NCBI GenBank assembly: GCA_964622255.1
Contig: CAZUPK010000068.1
Coordinates: 1 to 11,536, forward strand
Direction of reading: 5' to 3'
Source: SZUA-1377 sp964622255
Lineage (GTDB): Bacteria; Campylobacterota; Campylobacteria; Campylobacterales; QNZT01
DNA: 11,536 bases
Both the position numbers and the translations under genes were made by a program. Below the pieces are notes generated by a model. The model was not told the DNA's origin. It ran no database searches and saw nothing but the letters and a program-made list of their open reading frames with translations. Each line of letters begins with the position of its first letter. Position 1 is the stretch's first letter. Below, piece after piece: positions 1 through 7,029 of the stretch.

Positions 1-29
1 AAGTTTAGTCTGTTACTATCAAGTATGAT

Positions 30-1217
30 TTAAAGCTCCTTTATCTGCCAAGGAAGCCCCTGTTTATTTAACTCTTGCATAAAAATATCTGGATCAAACT
101 CTTCAATATTAAAAACACCTTTACCACTCCATTTTCCTTCTAACATAAGTTTTGCACCTATCATAGCTGGAACACCAGTAGTGTAAGATACTGCTTGACT
201 TTTTACTTCAGCATAACATTTCTCATGATCACTTACTTGATATATGTAGATCTTTCTTTTTTTACCATCTTTTATACCCTCTGCAACTATACCAATATTT
301 GTTTTTCCTTTTGTTCTACTTCCTAAACTTGCAGGATCTGGTAAAAGAGTTTTTAAAAACTCAATAGGAACTATTTTTTGACCCTTATGCTCAACTGGCT
401 CAATTCCTAACATTCCTACATTTTCTAAACACTTCATATGCGTTAAATAGCTCTCGCTAAAAGTCATAAAAAATCTAATACGTTTTAAACCTTTAATATG
501 CTTTACTAAAGATTCCATCTCCTCATGATAAAGCAGATAACTATCTTTTGGACCTATTTCTGGATAGTCCCAAACCATCTTTATCTCCATAGGTTTAGTT
601 TTTATCCACTTGCCATCTTCCCAGTATCTTCCGTTTGCACTAACCTCTCTTAAGTTTATCTCAGGGTTAAAGTTTGTAGCAAAAGCATATCCGTGATCAC
701 CACCATTACAATCAAGTATATCTATGGTATGTATCTCATCAAAATAGTGTTTTTGAAGGTATGCACAAAAGACATTTGTAACACCAGGATCAAAACCACT
801 TCCCAAAAGTGCCATAATGTCTGCATCCTTATATCTATCACAATAAGCCCACTGCTCCTTATACTCAAACTTTGCAGTATCGGGATGCTCATAATTTGCC
901 GTATCAAGATAATGAGTTTTTGTTTTTAGACAAGCTTCCATAATGGTTAGGTCTTGATATGGAAGAGCTATATTTAAAACTATCTCAGGCTTCACCTTTT
1001 TTATCAAAGCAACAAGCTCATCTACACTGTCGGCGTTAACTTCATAGATGTCCATATCAACATCATATCTTTTTTTTATCTCATCTTGATACTCTTTACA
1101 GCTTTCAAACCTTCTACTTGCAAGTGCTATGCTCTTAAAAGCATCAATATTTTGAGCGATTTTGTGAACTACAACTCGCCCTACTCCACCAGCTCCAATA
1201 ACTAAAACTTTTGCCAT
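30..1217 (-). CDS. Carboxynorspermidine/carboxyspermidine dehydrogenase (saccharopine dehydrogenase family)
   Basis: Probable polyamine enzyme that uses NADPH to condense a diamine (putrescine or diaminopropane) with aspartate semialdehyde, giving carboxy(nor)spermidine; a decarboxylase would finish the route to (nor)spermidine. The 395-residue protein opens with a Rossmann nucleotide-binding motif, GAGGVG at residues 8-13. It keeps features I associate with this family: LLGSGFDPGVTN in the middle, CNGGDHGYAFATNFNP after it, and a C terminus built around GVFNIEEFDPD and GLPW. Length is close to the roughly 400 residues usual for the family. The ATG at 1217 has a well-placed AGGAG that overlaps the infC stop region, and only 8 nt separate the genes, so it is probably cotranscribed with thrS and infC. 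A true saccharopine dehydrogenase (lysine pathway) is the main alternative; the sequence features favour the polyamine enzyme. Substrate chain length cannot be read from sequence. Confidence 0.85.
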   Translation of the reverse strand: MAKVLVIGAGGVGRVVVHKIAQNIDAFKSIALASRRFESCKEYQDEIKKRYDVDMDIYEVNADSVDELVALIKKVKPEIVLNIALPYQDLTIMEACLKTKTHYLDTANYEHPDTAKFEYKEQWAYCDRYKDADIMALLGSGFDPGVTNVFCAYLQKHYFDEIHTIDILDCNGGDHGYAFATNFNPEINLREVSANGRYWEDGKWIKTKPMEIKMVWDYPEIGPKDSYLLYHEEMESLVKHIKGLKRIRFFMTFSESYLTHMKCLENVGMLGIEPVEHKGQKIVPIEFLKTLLPDPASLGSRTKGKTNIGIVAEGIKDGKKRKIYIYQVSDHEKCYAEVKSQAVSYTTGVPAMIGAKLMLEGKWSGKGVFNIEEFDPDIFMQELNKQGLPWQIKEL

Positions 1218-1225
1218 AAATGCTC

Positions 1226-1762
1226 CTACTTCTTGCTATCCCTTCTAGGAGTAACAAGCATATTTACATATCTACCCTCAAACTTAGGCTCATTTTCTTT
1301 GTTTCCTATATCTTCAACCATTAACCAAACCCTGTTAAGCACCTCTTTACCGGCATTGGGATTTGCCATCTCTCTACCTCTTAGAAAAACTCTAAACTTT
1401 ACATGTTTTCCTACTTCTAAAAATTCTCTGGCATGTTTTACTTTGTATTTTATGTCATTGTCAGCGATTTTTACAGAGAGTTTAATCTCTTTAACTTCAA
1501 TCTTTTTTTGTTTCTTTTTAGCCTCCTTTTTCTTTTTTTCTTGTTGATATCTGAACTTCCCATAGTCCATTATCTTAACAACAGGAGGTTTTGCATTTGG
1601 GGCTATCGAAACTAAATCCAAACCCCTATTCCTCGCTATATTTAGGGCATCATCACTTGAAATGATTCCGAACTGTTCACCATCATCTGCTATACATCTT
1701 ACCTCGCGAAACTGTATATCTTCATTTAAAAGTGTTTCGTCCTTCCTCCCTCTTCTACTCAA
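1226..1762 (-). CDS. infC: Translation initiation factor IF-3
   Basis: IF-3 binds the 30S subunit, keeps it apart from 50S and checks the initiator codon and tRNA. The 178-residue protein has the expected two-domain layout. The N domain covers about residues 10-80, with NEDI near the start and the family signature KIMDYGKFRYQQ at 63-74. A lysine-rich linker follows at about 75-90, then the C domain with KEIKLSVKIADND and the LRGREM segment. The start is TTG at 1762: its first two bases fall within the last codon and stop of thrS (sequence TTTTGAG), and a GAGG sits 7 nt upstream inside thrS. No better in-frame start exists before the conserved NEDI. The overlap suggests translational coupling to thrS. 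A non-AUG start is typical of infC (AUU in Escherichia coli), where it lets IF-3 repress its own translation; the same role here is inferred. It is followed by a polyamine gene, not by rpmI-rplT. Confidence 0.97.
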   Translation of the reverse strand: MSRRGRKDETLLNEDIQFREVRCIADDGEQFGIISSDDALNIARNRGLDLVSIAPNAKPPVVKIMDYGKFRYQQEKKKKEAKKKQKKIEVKEIKLSVKIADNDIKYKVKHAREFLEVGKHVKFRVFLRGREMANPNAGKEVLNRVWLMVEDIGNKENEPKFEGRYVNMLVTPRRDSKK

Positions 1763-3600
1763 AAGTGTACCTCATTCATTTTCTCCTTTACTTTGTCATA
1801 AAATTTTTCTTTTGTTAAATTATACTGTTTTCTTTCTCGTCTATCCCTTAAAGCTATGGTATTGTTTGCAACTTCTTCATCTCCAAGCACCAAAATCATC
1901 GGCACTCTTTGCTTCTCAGCATTTCTTATTCTCTTGTTTAGACTCTCATTTTTACTTGATATTTCAGAGTCTATATCCATCATATTTAACTCATTTTGTA
2001 TAGTTTTAGCATACTTTAAATGTCTATCAGCTATAGGCACTATGACAACTTGTGTAGGAGCAATAAAAAAAGGAAATTCCCCTGCAAAATGCTCAGTTAA
2101 AATACCTATAAATCTTTCAAAAGAACCTAAAATTGCTCGGTGTATCATCACCGGTCTTGCTTTTTCATTGTTTTCATCAGTGTATTCTAGCACAAATCGT
2201 TCTGGAAGATTAAAATCAACCTGTATAGTTCCACACTGCCACTTCCTTTTTAAACTATCTTTAATCTTTATATCAATCTTTGGACCATAAAATGCTCCTC
2301 CACCCTCGTCGATACCATAACTTATACCATTTTCATCAAGAGCATCTTTAAGTCCCAAAGTTGCTACTTCCCAAACAGTATCATCACCAATAGCCTTCTC
2401 AGGTCTTGTAGATATCTCTAACTCATAGTCAAATCCAAAACTTTTCATAATATCATCAACAAAACTTAACACTTCTAAAACATTCTCTTTTATTTGGCTA
2501 GTTTTGCAAAAGATATGAGCGTCATCTTGAGTAAACTCTCTAACACGCAAAAGTCCATGTAAAGCTCCACTCATCTCGTGACGGTGAACTATACCATACT
2601 CAAAAAACTTAAGAGGCAAATCTCTATAACTTCTAAGTTCACTTTGATATATCTTGATGTGTCCAACACAATTCATCGGTTTTATACCATACTCGGTTAT
2701 TTTTGGATTTTTATTATCTCCCTCATTTATTTTGGTAAAATACATATTTTCACCATAGTTATCATAATGTCCGCTTATCTTCCAAGCTTTACTCTTTAGT
2801 ATCTCCGGAGCACGAACCGGTTGATAGCCTCTTTGTCTGTGAGCTTTGTATAATAAATGCTCCAATTTACTTCTAAGTCTTGCACCATTTGGAAGCCATA
2901 TAGGAAGCCCTGCTCCAAGAGTTTCATCAAAAGTAAATAGTTTCAGTTCATTTCCAAGTTTTCTATGATCTCTTTTTTTTGCCTCTTCTATCATAAAAAG
3001 ATAGTCTTTCAAAGCCTCTTTTGTGGCAAATGCAGTTCCATAAACCCTTGTTAACATCTCATTTGACTGATCCCCACCAAGATATGCACCTGCCACTTTT
3101 AGGATTTTAAAGTTTTTAAGATATTTAATATTTGGCACATGCGGACCACGGCAAAGATCTTCAAAATCTCCCTGCTTATAAACCGAAAGTGTATCATCTG
3201 TGATATTTTGCATAACTGCTTGTTTTAGTTCATCATCCTTAAACTTCTCTTTTACTTCTTCTCTTTTATAGGATGTTTTTTCTATATCATATTTTTTATT
3301 TAAAAGCTTTTTCATAGTTTTTTCTATATCTTTTAACTCTTTATCACTTATCGGTTTATCAACTTTAAAGTCATAGTAAAAACCGTCCTCTATCACCGGA
3401 CCAACATAAAACTTTGCTTCTGGATAAAGCTGTTTTATGGCTTGAGCCATCAAGTGGGCCGTTGAGTGTCTTATAATCTTTAATGCATCCTCACTATTAC
3501 CAAAATATATATCTTCTCCAACAACCCCAAGCTCTTTTGCTGTTTGAATATCTATGACTTGCCCATCAACCCTATAACCGATAACAACTTTTTCTTCCAA
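1759..3600 (-). CDS. thrS: Threonyl-tRNA synthetase
   Basis: Charges tRNA-Thr with threonine and edits mischarged serine. The editing-domain motifs are HSTAH (H45, H49) and CRGPH (C150, H154). The class II core has the NCVGH segment with zinc ligand C311, the motif 2 arginine R340 in VHRHE, and H362 in DDAHIF. These correspond to C334, R363 and H385 of the E. coli enzyme at a constant offset of 23. The anticodon-binding domain runs from about residue 515 to the end, with MILVLGDEEV and RDRRE. At 613 residues it is shorter than the 642 of E. coli. The difference is mostly at the N terminus, where only about 44 residues precede the editing HxxxH, so the TGS-like domain is reduced; I recall a similarly short enzyme in Campylobacter. 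The start is TTG at 3600, with AAGGA 6 nt upstream. It heads a thrS-infC-dehydrogenase group. Confidence 0.97.
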   Translation of the reverse strand: MEEKVVIGYRVDGQVIDIQTAKELGVVGEDIYFGNSEDALKIIRHSTAHLMAQAIKQLYPEAKFYVGPVIEDGFYYDFKVDKPISDKELKDIEKTMKKLLNKKYDIEKTSYKREEVKEKFKDDELKQAVMQNITDDTLSVYKQGDFEDLCRGPHVPNIKYLKNFKILKVAGAYLGGDQSNEMLTRVYGTAFATKEALKDYLFMIEEAKKRDHRKLGNELKLFTFDETLGAGLPIWLPNGARLRSKLEHLLYKAHRQRGYQPVRAPEILKSKAWKISGHYDNYGENMYFTKINEGDNKNPKITEYGIKPMNCVGHIKIYQSELRSYRDLPLKFFEYGIVHRHEMSGALHGLLRVREFTQDDAHIFCKTSQIKENVLEVLSFVDDIMKSFGFDYELEISTRPEKAIGDDTVWEVATLGLKDALDENGISYGIDEGGGAFYGPKIDIKIKDSLKRKWQCGTIQVDFNLPERFVLEYTDENNEKARPVMIHRAILGSFERFIGILTEHFAGEFPFFIAPTQVVIVPIADRHLKYAKTIQNELNMMDIDSEISSKNESLNKRIRNAEKQRVPMILVLGDEEVANNTIALRDRRERKQYNLTKEKFYDKVKEKMNEVHF

Positions 3601-3666
3601 AAAAAATCCTTATAAAATAAATCTCTATGTTTTTTTTACCATTGATAAAGTTTAATACAACAAATC

Positions 3667-3689
3667 TATGAGGGACTTTGTTCCTCATA
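3667..3689 (-). terminator. Hairpin downstream of tRNA-Val, before thrS
   Basis: TATGAGG pairs with CCTCATA, extended by one G-T and one A-T pair to a 9-bp stem with a 5-nt loop. On the minus strand it lies 18 nt after the tRNA-Val CCA end and is followed by a moderately T-rich stretch (GATTTGTTGTATT). Read as a tRNA terminator or an attenuator ahead of thrS. The T-tract is imperfect, so efficiency is uncertain. Confidence 0.5.
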
Positions 3690-3707
3690 AATAAAATACC
3701 AATCAAA

Positions 3708-3783
3708 TGGTGGCTCCGATTGGACTCGAACCAACGACCACCACCATGTCAAGGTGGTGCTCTACCAACTGAGCTACGGAACC
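3708..3783 (-). tRNA. tRNA-Val (anticodon GAC)
   Basis: A 76-nt cloverleaf including an encoded CCA. The acceptor GGTTCCG pairs with CGGAGCC (one T-G wobble) and the discriminator is A. The D arm contains AGCTCAGTTGGTAGAGC. The anticodon stem CCACC/GGTGG closes the loop TTGACAT, giving anticodon GAC for valine. The T arm contains GGTTCGAGTCC. It is followed by a hairpin and then by thrS on the same strand. Confidence 0.97.
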
Positions 3784-3842
3784 ATAGATGAAAGTTTAAT
3801 ACTTTGAAGCTTAAGAAAAGCTCTAAAAGTGGTATAGAAGAA

Positions 3843-3864
3843 AGTATATTACCAGTATATTACC
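3843..3864. repeat. Perfect tandem 11-bp duplication
   Basis: AGTATATTACC occurs twice back to back (3843-3853 and 3854-3864) in the 186-nt space between the two tRNA genes. On the minus strand each unit reads GGTAATATACT and ends in TATACT, a good match to a sigma-70 -10 box. The pair lies about 60-80 nt upstream of the tRNA-Val 5' end. It could be a doubled promoter element, an operator or chance slippage. Apart from this and the hairpin at 3877-3895 I see nothing else in the spacer. Confidence 0.6.
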
Positions 3865-3876
3865 GAAACCTTATAT

Positions 3877-3895
3877 TAGTTGTTAAAAACAACTA
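3877..3895. other. Inverted repeat between the tRNA genes
   Basis: TAGTTGTT, loop AAA, AACAACTA: a perfect 8-bp stem with a 3-nt loop, about 75 nt downstream of the tRNA-Ser 3' end on the minus strand. It is not followed by a T-tract on either strand, so it is not a canonical intrinsic terminator. It could mark the 3' end of the tRNA-Ser transcript or be a protein-binding site. Confidence 0.4.
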
Positions 3896-3969
3896 TACTT
3901 GGTCTTGCTCACAACATCACTATAAAAAATAACCGACCAAAAAAATTTCTGACTTTTGAACAAAAAAAG

Positions 3970-4060
3970 TGGCGGACAGGGAGGGATTCGAACCCTCGGT
4001 ACCCTTGCGAGTACGTCTCCTTAGCAGGGAGGTGGTTTCAGCCTACTCACCCACCTGTCC
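3970..4060 (-). tRNA. tRNA-Ser (anticodon GCT)
   Basis: A 91-nt class II tRNA with encoded CCA. The acceptor GGACAGG pairs perfectly with CCTGTCC and the discriminator is G, as expected for serine. The anticodon loop is CTGCTAA, giving GCT for AGC/AGU codons. The long variable arm GTACTC-GCAA-GGGTAC makes a 6-bp stem with a GCAA tetraloop, the serine hallmark here. The T arm is GAGGG TTCGAAT CCCTC. One C-A mismatch falls at the base of the anticodon stem (27-43). A perfect TATAAT lies just upstream. Confidence 0.97.
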
Positions 4061-4077
4061 AGTTTTGAAGAGTGGAG

Positions 4078-4083
4078 ATTATA
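4078..4083 (-). promoter_or_regulatory. -10 box of a tRNA-Ser promoter
   Basis: The minus strand reads TATAAT, a perfect sigma-70 -10 hexamer, 17 nt before the tRNA-Ser 5' end. Transcription would start around 4071 and leave a short 5' leader for RNase P to remove. The -35 region is only AT-rich (TTATTTTTAAG), which is common in Campylobacterota. Confidence 0.65.
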
Positions 4084-4096
4084 CTATGCAAAACTT

Positions 4097-4121
4097 AAAA
4101 ATAAGCTTAATATTATAGCTT
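4097..4121 (-). terminator. Possible intrinsic terminator at the end of pyrF
   Basis: On the minus strand AAGCT pairs with AGCTT around a 9-nt loop that contains the pyrF stop codon, followed directly by ATTTTTAAGTTTT. The stem is only 5 bp, so this is a weak candidate. Its place between pyrF and the tRNA-Ser promoter supports it. Confidence 0.4.
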
Positions 4122-4796
4122 TTTAAATATTTTTTTTACAACTTCTTTTGGATTTTCTGCTTTATATACCGGTCTTCCTACAACTATAAAGTCCACTAAC
4201 TCCTCTTTTGCCATAGTTATGTCAGCTACTCTTTTTTGGTCCCCCGCATCTTCGCCAAAGGGTCTTATACCGGGAGTTAATGTTAAAAAGTTTTTAGAAG
4301 TATTTTGTTTTATATCTTTACTCTCAAATACACTGCAAACTACACCATCTAAACCATTTTCAAAAGAGAGTTTTGCAAATTGTCTTGTTTTTGTTTTTAT
4401 ATCTTTTTCATATATAAGGTTAAAGTTTTCTTCATCAAAGCTTGTAAGTGCTGTTACAGCTAAAACAAGAGGTCTGTTTTTAAAGCTTTTTAATCTATCC
4501 ATAACCATTTGCATAGCTACTTTTCCACTACTTGTATGAATGTTAAACATATCAATACCCATTTTTGCTATCTCTTCACTAGCGTCGGCCATAGTGTTTG
4601 GTATATCATAGAGTTTTAAGTCAAGAAAGATTTTAAAGTATGGATTTATCACTTTTAGTTCATCAACTATTTTTCTGCCATCTCTTATATAGCTTCTAAA
4701 TCCAACTTTTAACCATATATCAAACTCTTTTAACTCTTTTGCTAAAGATATATTTTCCTCAAATGTAGGAAGGTCAAGTGCTACACACAACTTCAT
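4113..4796 (-). CDS. pyrF: Orotidine 5'-phosphate decarboxylase
   Basis: Last step of de novo UMP synthesis: decarboxylation of OMP to UMP. The 227-residue TIM barrel carries the whole catalytic set: D8 (ALDLP), K30 (WLKVG), then the D-x-K-x-x-D signature DLKLYDIPNT with D59, K61 and D64. The phosphate-binding C-terminal part has TPGIRPF and VVGRPVY. These match D22, K44, D71, K73 and D76 of E. coli PyrF. The length is normal for the group 1 enzyme. The ATG at 4796 lies 2 nt after the nusB stop (TAGTTATG), so the two are probably translated in a coupled way. It closes the ribH-nusB-pyrF cluster, a grouping I know from other Campylobacterota. Confidence 0.97.
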   Translation of the reverse strand: MKLCVALDLPTFEENISLAKELKEFDIWLKVGFRSYIRDGRKIVDELKVINPYFKIFLDLKLYDIPNTMADASEEIAKMGIDMFNIHTSSGKVAMQMVMDRLKSFKNRPLVLAVTALTSFDEENFNLIYEKDIKTKTRQFAKLSFENGLDGVVCSVFESKDIKQNTSKNFLTLTPGIRPFGEDAGDQKRVADITMAKEELVDFIVVGRPVYKAENPKEVVKKIFKKL

Positions 4797-4798
4797 AA

Positions 4799-5200
4799 CT
4801 ACTTCTTATCTCTTTTTATTGCATCTAAAACACCATTTACAAACTTTGGCGCACTATCTATACCTAAAGTTTTTGCTAACTCTATCGCTTCATTTATCGC
4901 CACAACATCGTCTAGGTCACTATAAAGTATCTCATAAGCTCCGAGTCTTAGTATTGCTCTTTCGATATTTCCTATCTCATTTATCTTCCACTCCTTCAAG
5001 TGTTTGTTTATCTCTTTATCTATCGCTCCTAAGTTTTCCTCAACTCCACGATAAAGTCCTAAAGCAAACTCTTTTTGCTTGTTTCTTATCTTTTTATCCT
5101 CTAAAATATCATCTAAAAACTTCTTTATATTTTCATTGCCAATATCTTCTGCATAAAGCAGAGCTATAACACTCTCTCTTGCTTGATGTCTTGTTGCCAA
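4799..5200 (-). CDS. nusB: Transcription antitermination factor NusB
   Basis: NusB with NusE (S10) binds boxA RNA and supports antitermination of rRNA operons. The 133-residue all-helical protein has the family N terminus ATRHQARE, the central IERAILRLGAYE helix and the C-terminal NEAIELAKTLG...KFVNGVLDAI signature. The start is TTG at 5200 with AAGGA 6 nt upstream; the next residues ATRHQARE match the usual N terminus, so no later start is likely. It begins 9 nt after the ribH stop and ends 2 nt before pyrF. Confidence 0.95.
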   Translation of the reverse strand: MATRHQARESVIALLYAEDIGNENIKKFLDDILEDKKIRNKQKEFALGLYRGVEENLGAIDKEINKHLKEWKINEIGNIERAILRLGAYEILYSDLDDVVAINEAIELAKTLGIDSAPKFVNGVLDAIKRDKK

Positions 5201-5209
5201 AGTCTTTCC

Positions 5210-5674
5210 TTATATATTTTTATATAGATCTATAAGCTCTATCAAACCTGTCATCGCCTCAAAACCTTTATTTCCAGCTTTACTTCCGGCTCTTTCTATA
5301 GCTTGTTCTATAGTGTTGGTTGTTAAAACTCCAAAAGTTACAGGTTTTGCATGTTTTAAAGTTACATTTGCAATACCCTTTGTAGCTTCTGCTGAAACAT
5401 AGTCAAAGTGTGGAGTGCTTCCTCTTATAACTGCACCCAAACAACATACTGCATCATACTTACCGCTTGAAAGAGCCTTATCTAAAGCAAACGGCAACTC
5501 AAAAGCGCCCGGAACCAGTATCAAGTCCAAGTTTCTCTCATCTCCACCATGTCTTAAAAATGCATCTTTAGCACCCTCAACAAGTCTATCCGTTATAATA
5601 TGGTTAAATCTTGCATTTATGATAGCAACCCTTTCACTGCCATCAAGTTTTAGTTTTCCCTCTATTATATTCAT
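5210..5674 (-). CDS. ribH: 6,7-dimethyl-8-ribityllumazine synthase
   Basis: Penultimate step of riboflavin synthesis: condenses 5-amino-6-ribitylamino-uracil with 3,4-dihydroxybutanone phosphate. The 154-residue length is standard. Substrate-binding motifs are in order: ARFN at 21-24, VPGAFELPFAL at 54-64, GAVIRGSTPHFDYV at 80-93 with the catalytic histidine H89 (H88 in Bacillus subtilis), and GVLTTNTIEQAIERAG near the end. The ATG at 5674 has an AGGGA about 7 nt upstream. The 35-nt gap to hemA holds a plausible extended -10, so ribH may have its own promoter and head ribH-nusB-pyrF. Confidence 0.97.
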   Translation of the reverse strand: MNIIEGKLKLDGSERVAIINARFNHIITDRLVEGAKDAFLRHGGDERNLDLILVPGAFELPFALDKALSSGKYDAVCCLGAVIRGSTPHFDYVSAEATKGIANVTLKHAKPVTFGVLTTNTIEQAIERAGSKAGNKGFEAMTGLIELIDLYKNI

Positions 5675-5697
5675 ATTTTTCCCTATCAGTTTTTTCT

Positions 5698-5706
5698 ATT
5701 TTAGCA
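5698..5706 (-). promoter_or_regulatory. Extended -10 element ahead of ribH
   Basis: The minus strand reads TGCTAAAAT: TG, one base, then TAAAAT (one mismatch to TATAAT), in the gap between the hemA stop (5710) and the ribH start (5674). A transcript would begin near 5691 and contain the ribH ribosome binding site. The same GCTAAAATA core occurs in the divergent promoter at 8635-8652. This is a sequence match only. Confidence 0.45.
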
Positions 5707-5709
5707 AAA

Positions 5710-7029
5710 TTACTTTTTAAAAATATCTTTTTCTAAAAGATAGTCACATTTGTAAGCATTTAGAGCCTTTTTAGTCTCTATATTTATATCAAAAACCATC
5801 TGCATTGCTTGAACAACAACATCAGCTTGAGGTTCACCTGCTATTTTTTTGATATTTTTTGTTGGGGTATGTAAAAAAGATTTAAAAGCATTTTGCATAG
5901 TTTTTATGACTGTTTTTTCCAACTCCTTTGGTATAAAACCTTTTTTTATAGCCTTTTGTAACTCTTTTTTGGAAGCCTCCTCTGCTTTTAGTCTTAACTC
6001 TTTGATAACTGGCTCTATATTTAAGCTATCAAGCCACTTGTAAAAATCCTCTACAAACTTATCAACTATGGCATATGCACCTTTTGCATTTTCCTCTCGC
6101 TCTCTTATATTTTTATCAACCTGCTCTTTTAAGTCATCTACTGCATAAACATTTATATCGTTATTTTCTCCAATATCTATATCTCTTGGAACTGCTATAT
6201 CAAACCAATGTCTTTGAAAAGTTGTCTTTTCTATCATATCCGAAGAGATAATGATACCTTTTGCACCAGTAGCACTAAAAAGAAGTCTATAATTGTTTAT
6301 TATCTCTTTTAGCTTTGAAAAAGGCTCTACAACAACAGTTACCCCCTCTAGTTTTTCTGCTAACTTATAAGCTTTTTCAATATTTCTATTTACTATAATA
6401 ACATTTGCACCATTTTTTGCTAAATGTTTTGCAACTAACTTTCCCATCTCTCCGGCACCAACTACAACTCCGGTATAACCACCTAAATTTCCACCAAAAA
6501 CATCTTTTGCTTTAGCTATGGCAACACTAGCTACTGAAACAGGATTTTTAGTGATATTTAGTGAACTTCTTATTGCAGAAGAGCATTTAAAAGAGTTCAT
6601 CATAACTCTTGCTATACTTTGTCCACAAAAGCCATTGTCAAAACTAAATCTAAAAGCCTCTTTAAGTTGTCCTGTTATCTGTGTCTCACCTATAACCAAA
6701 CTATCCAGACTACTTGCCACTAAAAACATATGTCTTACAGCTTCTTCTGCTTTATAAACTTCACCTTTAGAGCTTATCTCATCCAAAGATGCTGTTGTTA
6801 GTTCGGCTAACTTTCCTTGAACCTTTGTAACTAAATCATCATACTTTTTAACTGCTAAAAATATCTCTACACGGTTACAAGTTGATAAAACTAAAACCTC
6901 CTTTACATCTTCAAAATTTTTAAAGCTCTCGTGAAACCTTTTTAAAAGCTCCTCTGAAGAACAAGCAAGTTTCTCTCTTGTAACTATGTCTGTATTTTTA
7001 TGAGTATAACTTAAAAGAAGATACTTCAT
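5710..7029 (-). CDS. hemA: Glutamyl-tRNA reductase
   Basis: First committed step of tetrapyrrole synthesis by the C5 route: reduces glutamyl-tRNA(Glu) to glutamate-1-semialdehyde with NADPH. The catalytic cysteine is C51 in STCNRVEIF. The substrate-binding segment SSLDSLVIGETQITGQLKEAF follows at about 107-127. The NADPH domain carries GVVVGAGEMGKLVAKHLAKNG from about residue 187. The C-terminal helical dimerisation region contains many Glu and Lys residues. Length (439) is normal. The ATG at 7029 directly follows the TAG stop of the polyprenyl synthase (TAGATG), so the two are almost certainly cotranscribed. The next gene is ribH, not hemC or proS. Confidence 0.97.
   Translation of the reverse strand: MKYLLLSYTHKNTDIVTREKLACSSEELLKRFHESFKNFEDVKEVLVLSTCNRVEIFLAVKKYDDLVTKVQGKLAELTTASLDEISSKGEVYKAEEAVRHMFLVASSLDSLVIGETQITGQLKEAFRFSFDNGFCGQSIARVMMNSFKCSSAIRSSLNITKNPVSVASVAIAKAKDVFGGNLGGYTGVVVGAGEMGKLVAKHLAKNGANVIIVNRNIEKAYKLAEKLEGVTVVVEPFSKLKEIINNYRLLFSATGAKGIIISSDMIEKTTFQRHWFDIAVPRDIDIGENNDINVYAVDDLKEQVDKNIREREENAKGAYAIVDKFVEDFYKWLDSLNIEPVIKELRLKAEEASKKELQKAIKKGFIPKELEKTVIKTMQNAFKSFLHTPTKNIKKIAGEPQADVVVQAMQMVFDINIETKKALNAYKCDYLLEKDIFKK

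Noticed and set aside
3708..4060. tRNA genes as an integration site for a mobile element
   Set aside because: No integrase, no repeated tRNA 3' end and no foreign gene lies near; both flanks are housekeeping genes.
3880..4068. Plus-strand 62-residue frame containing RTGRDSNPRYP and SLAGRWFQPTHP
   Set aside because: This is the well-known false protein made by reading the antisense of a tRNA-Ser gene; the tRNA fold explains the sequence fully.
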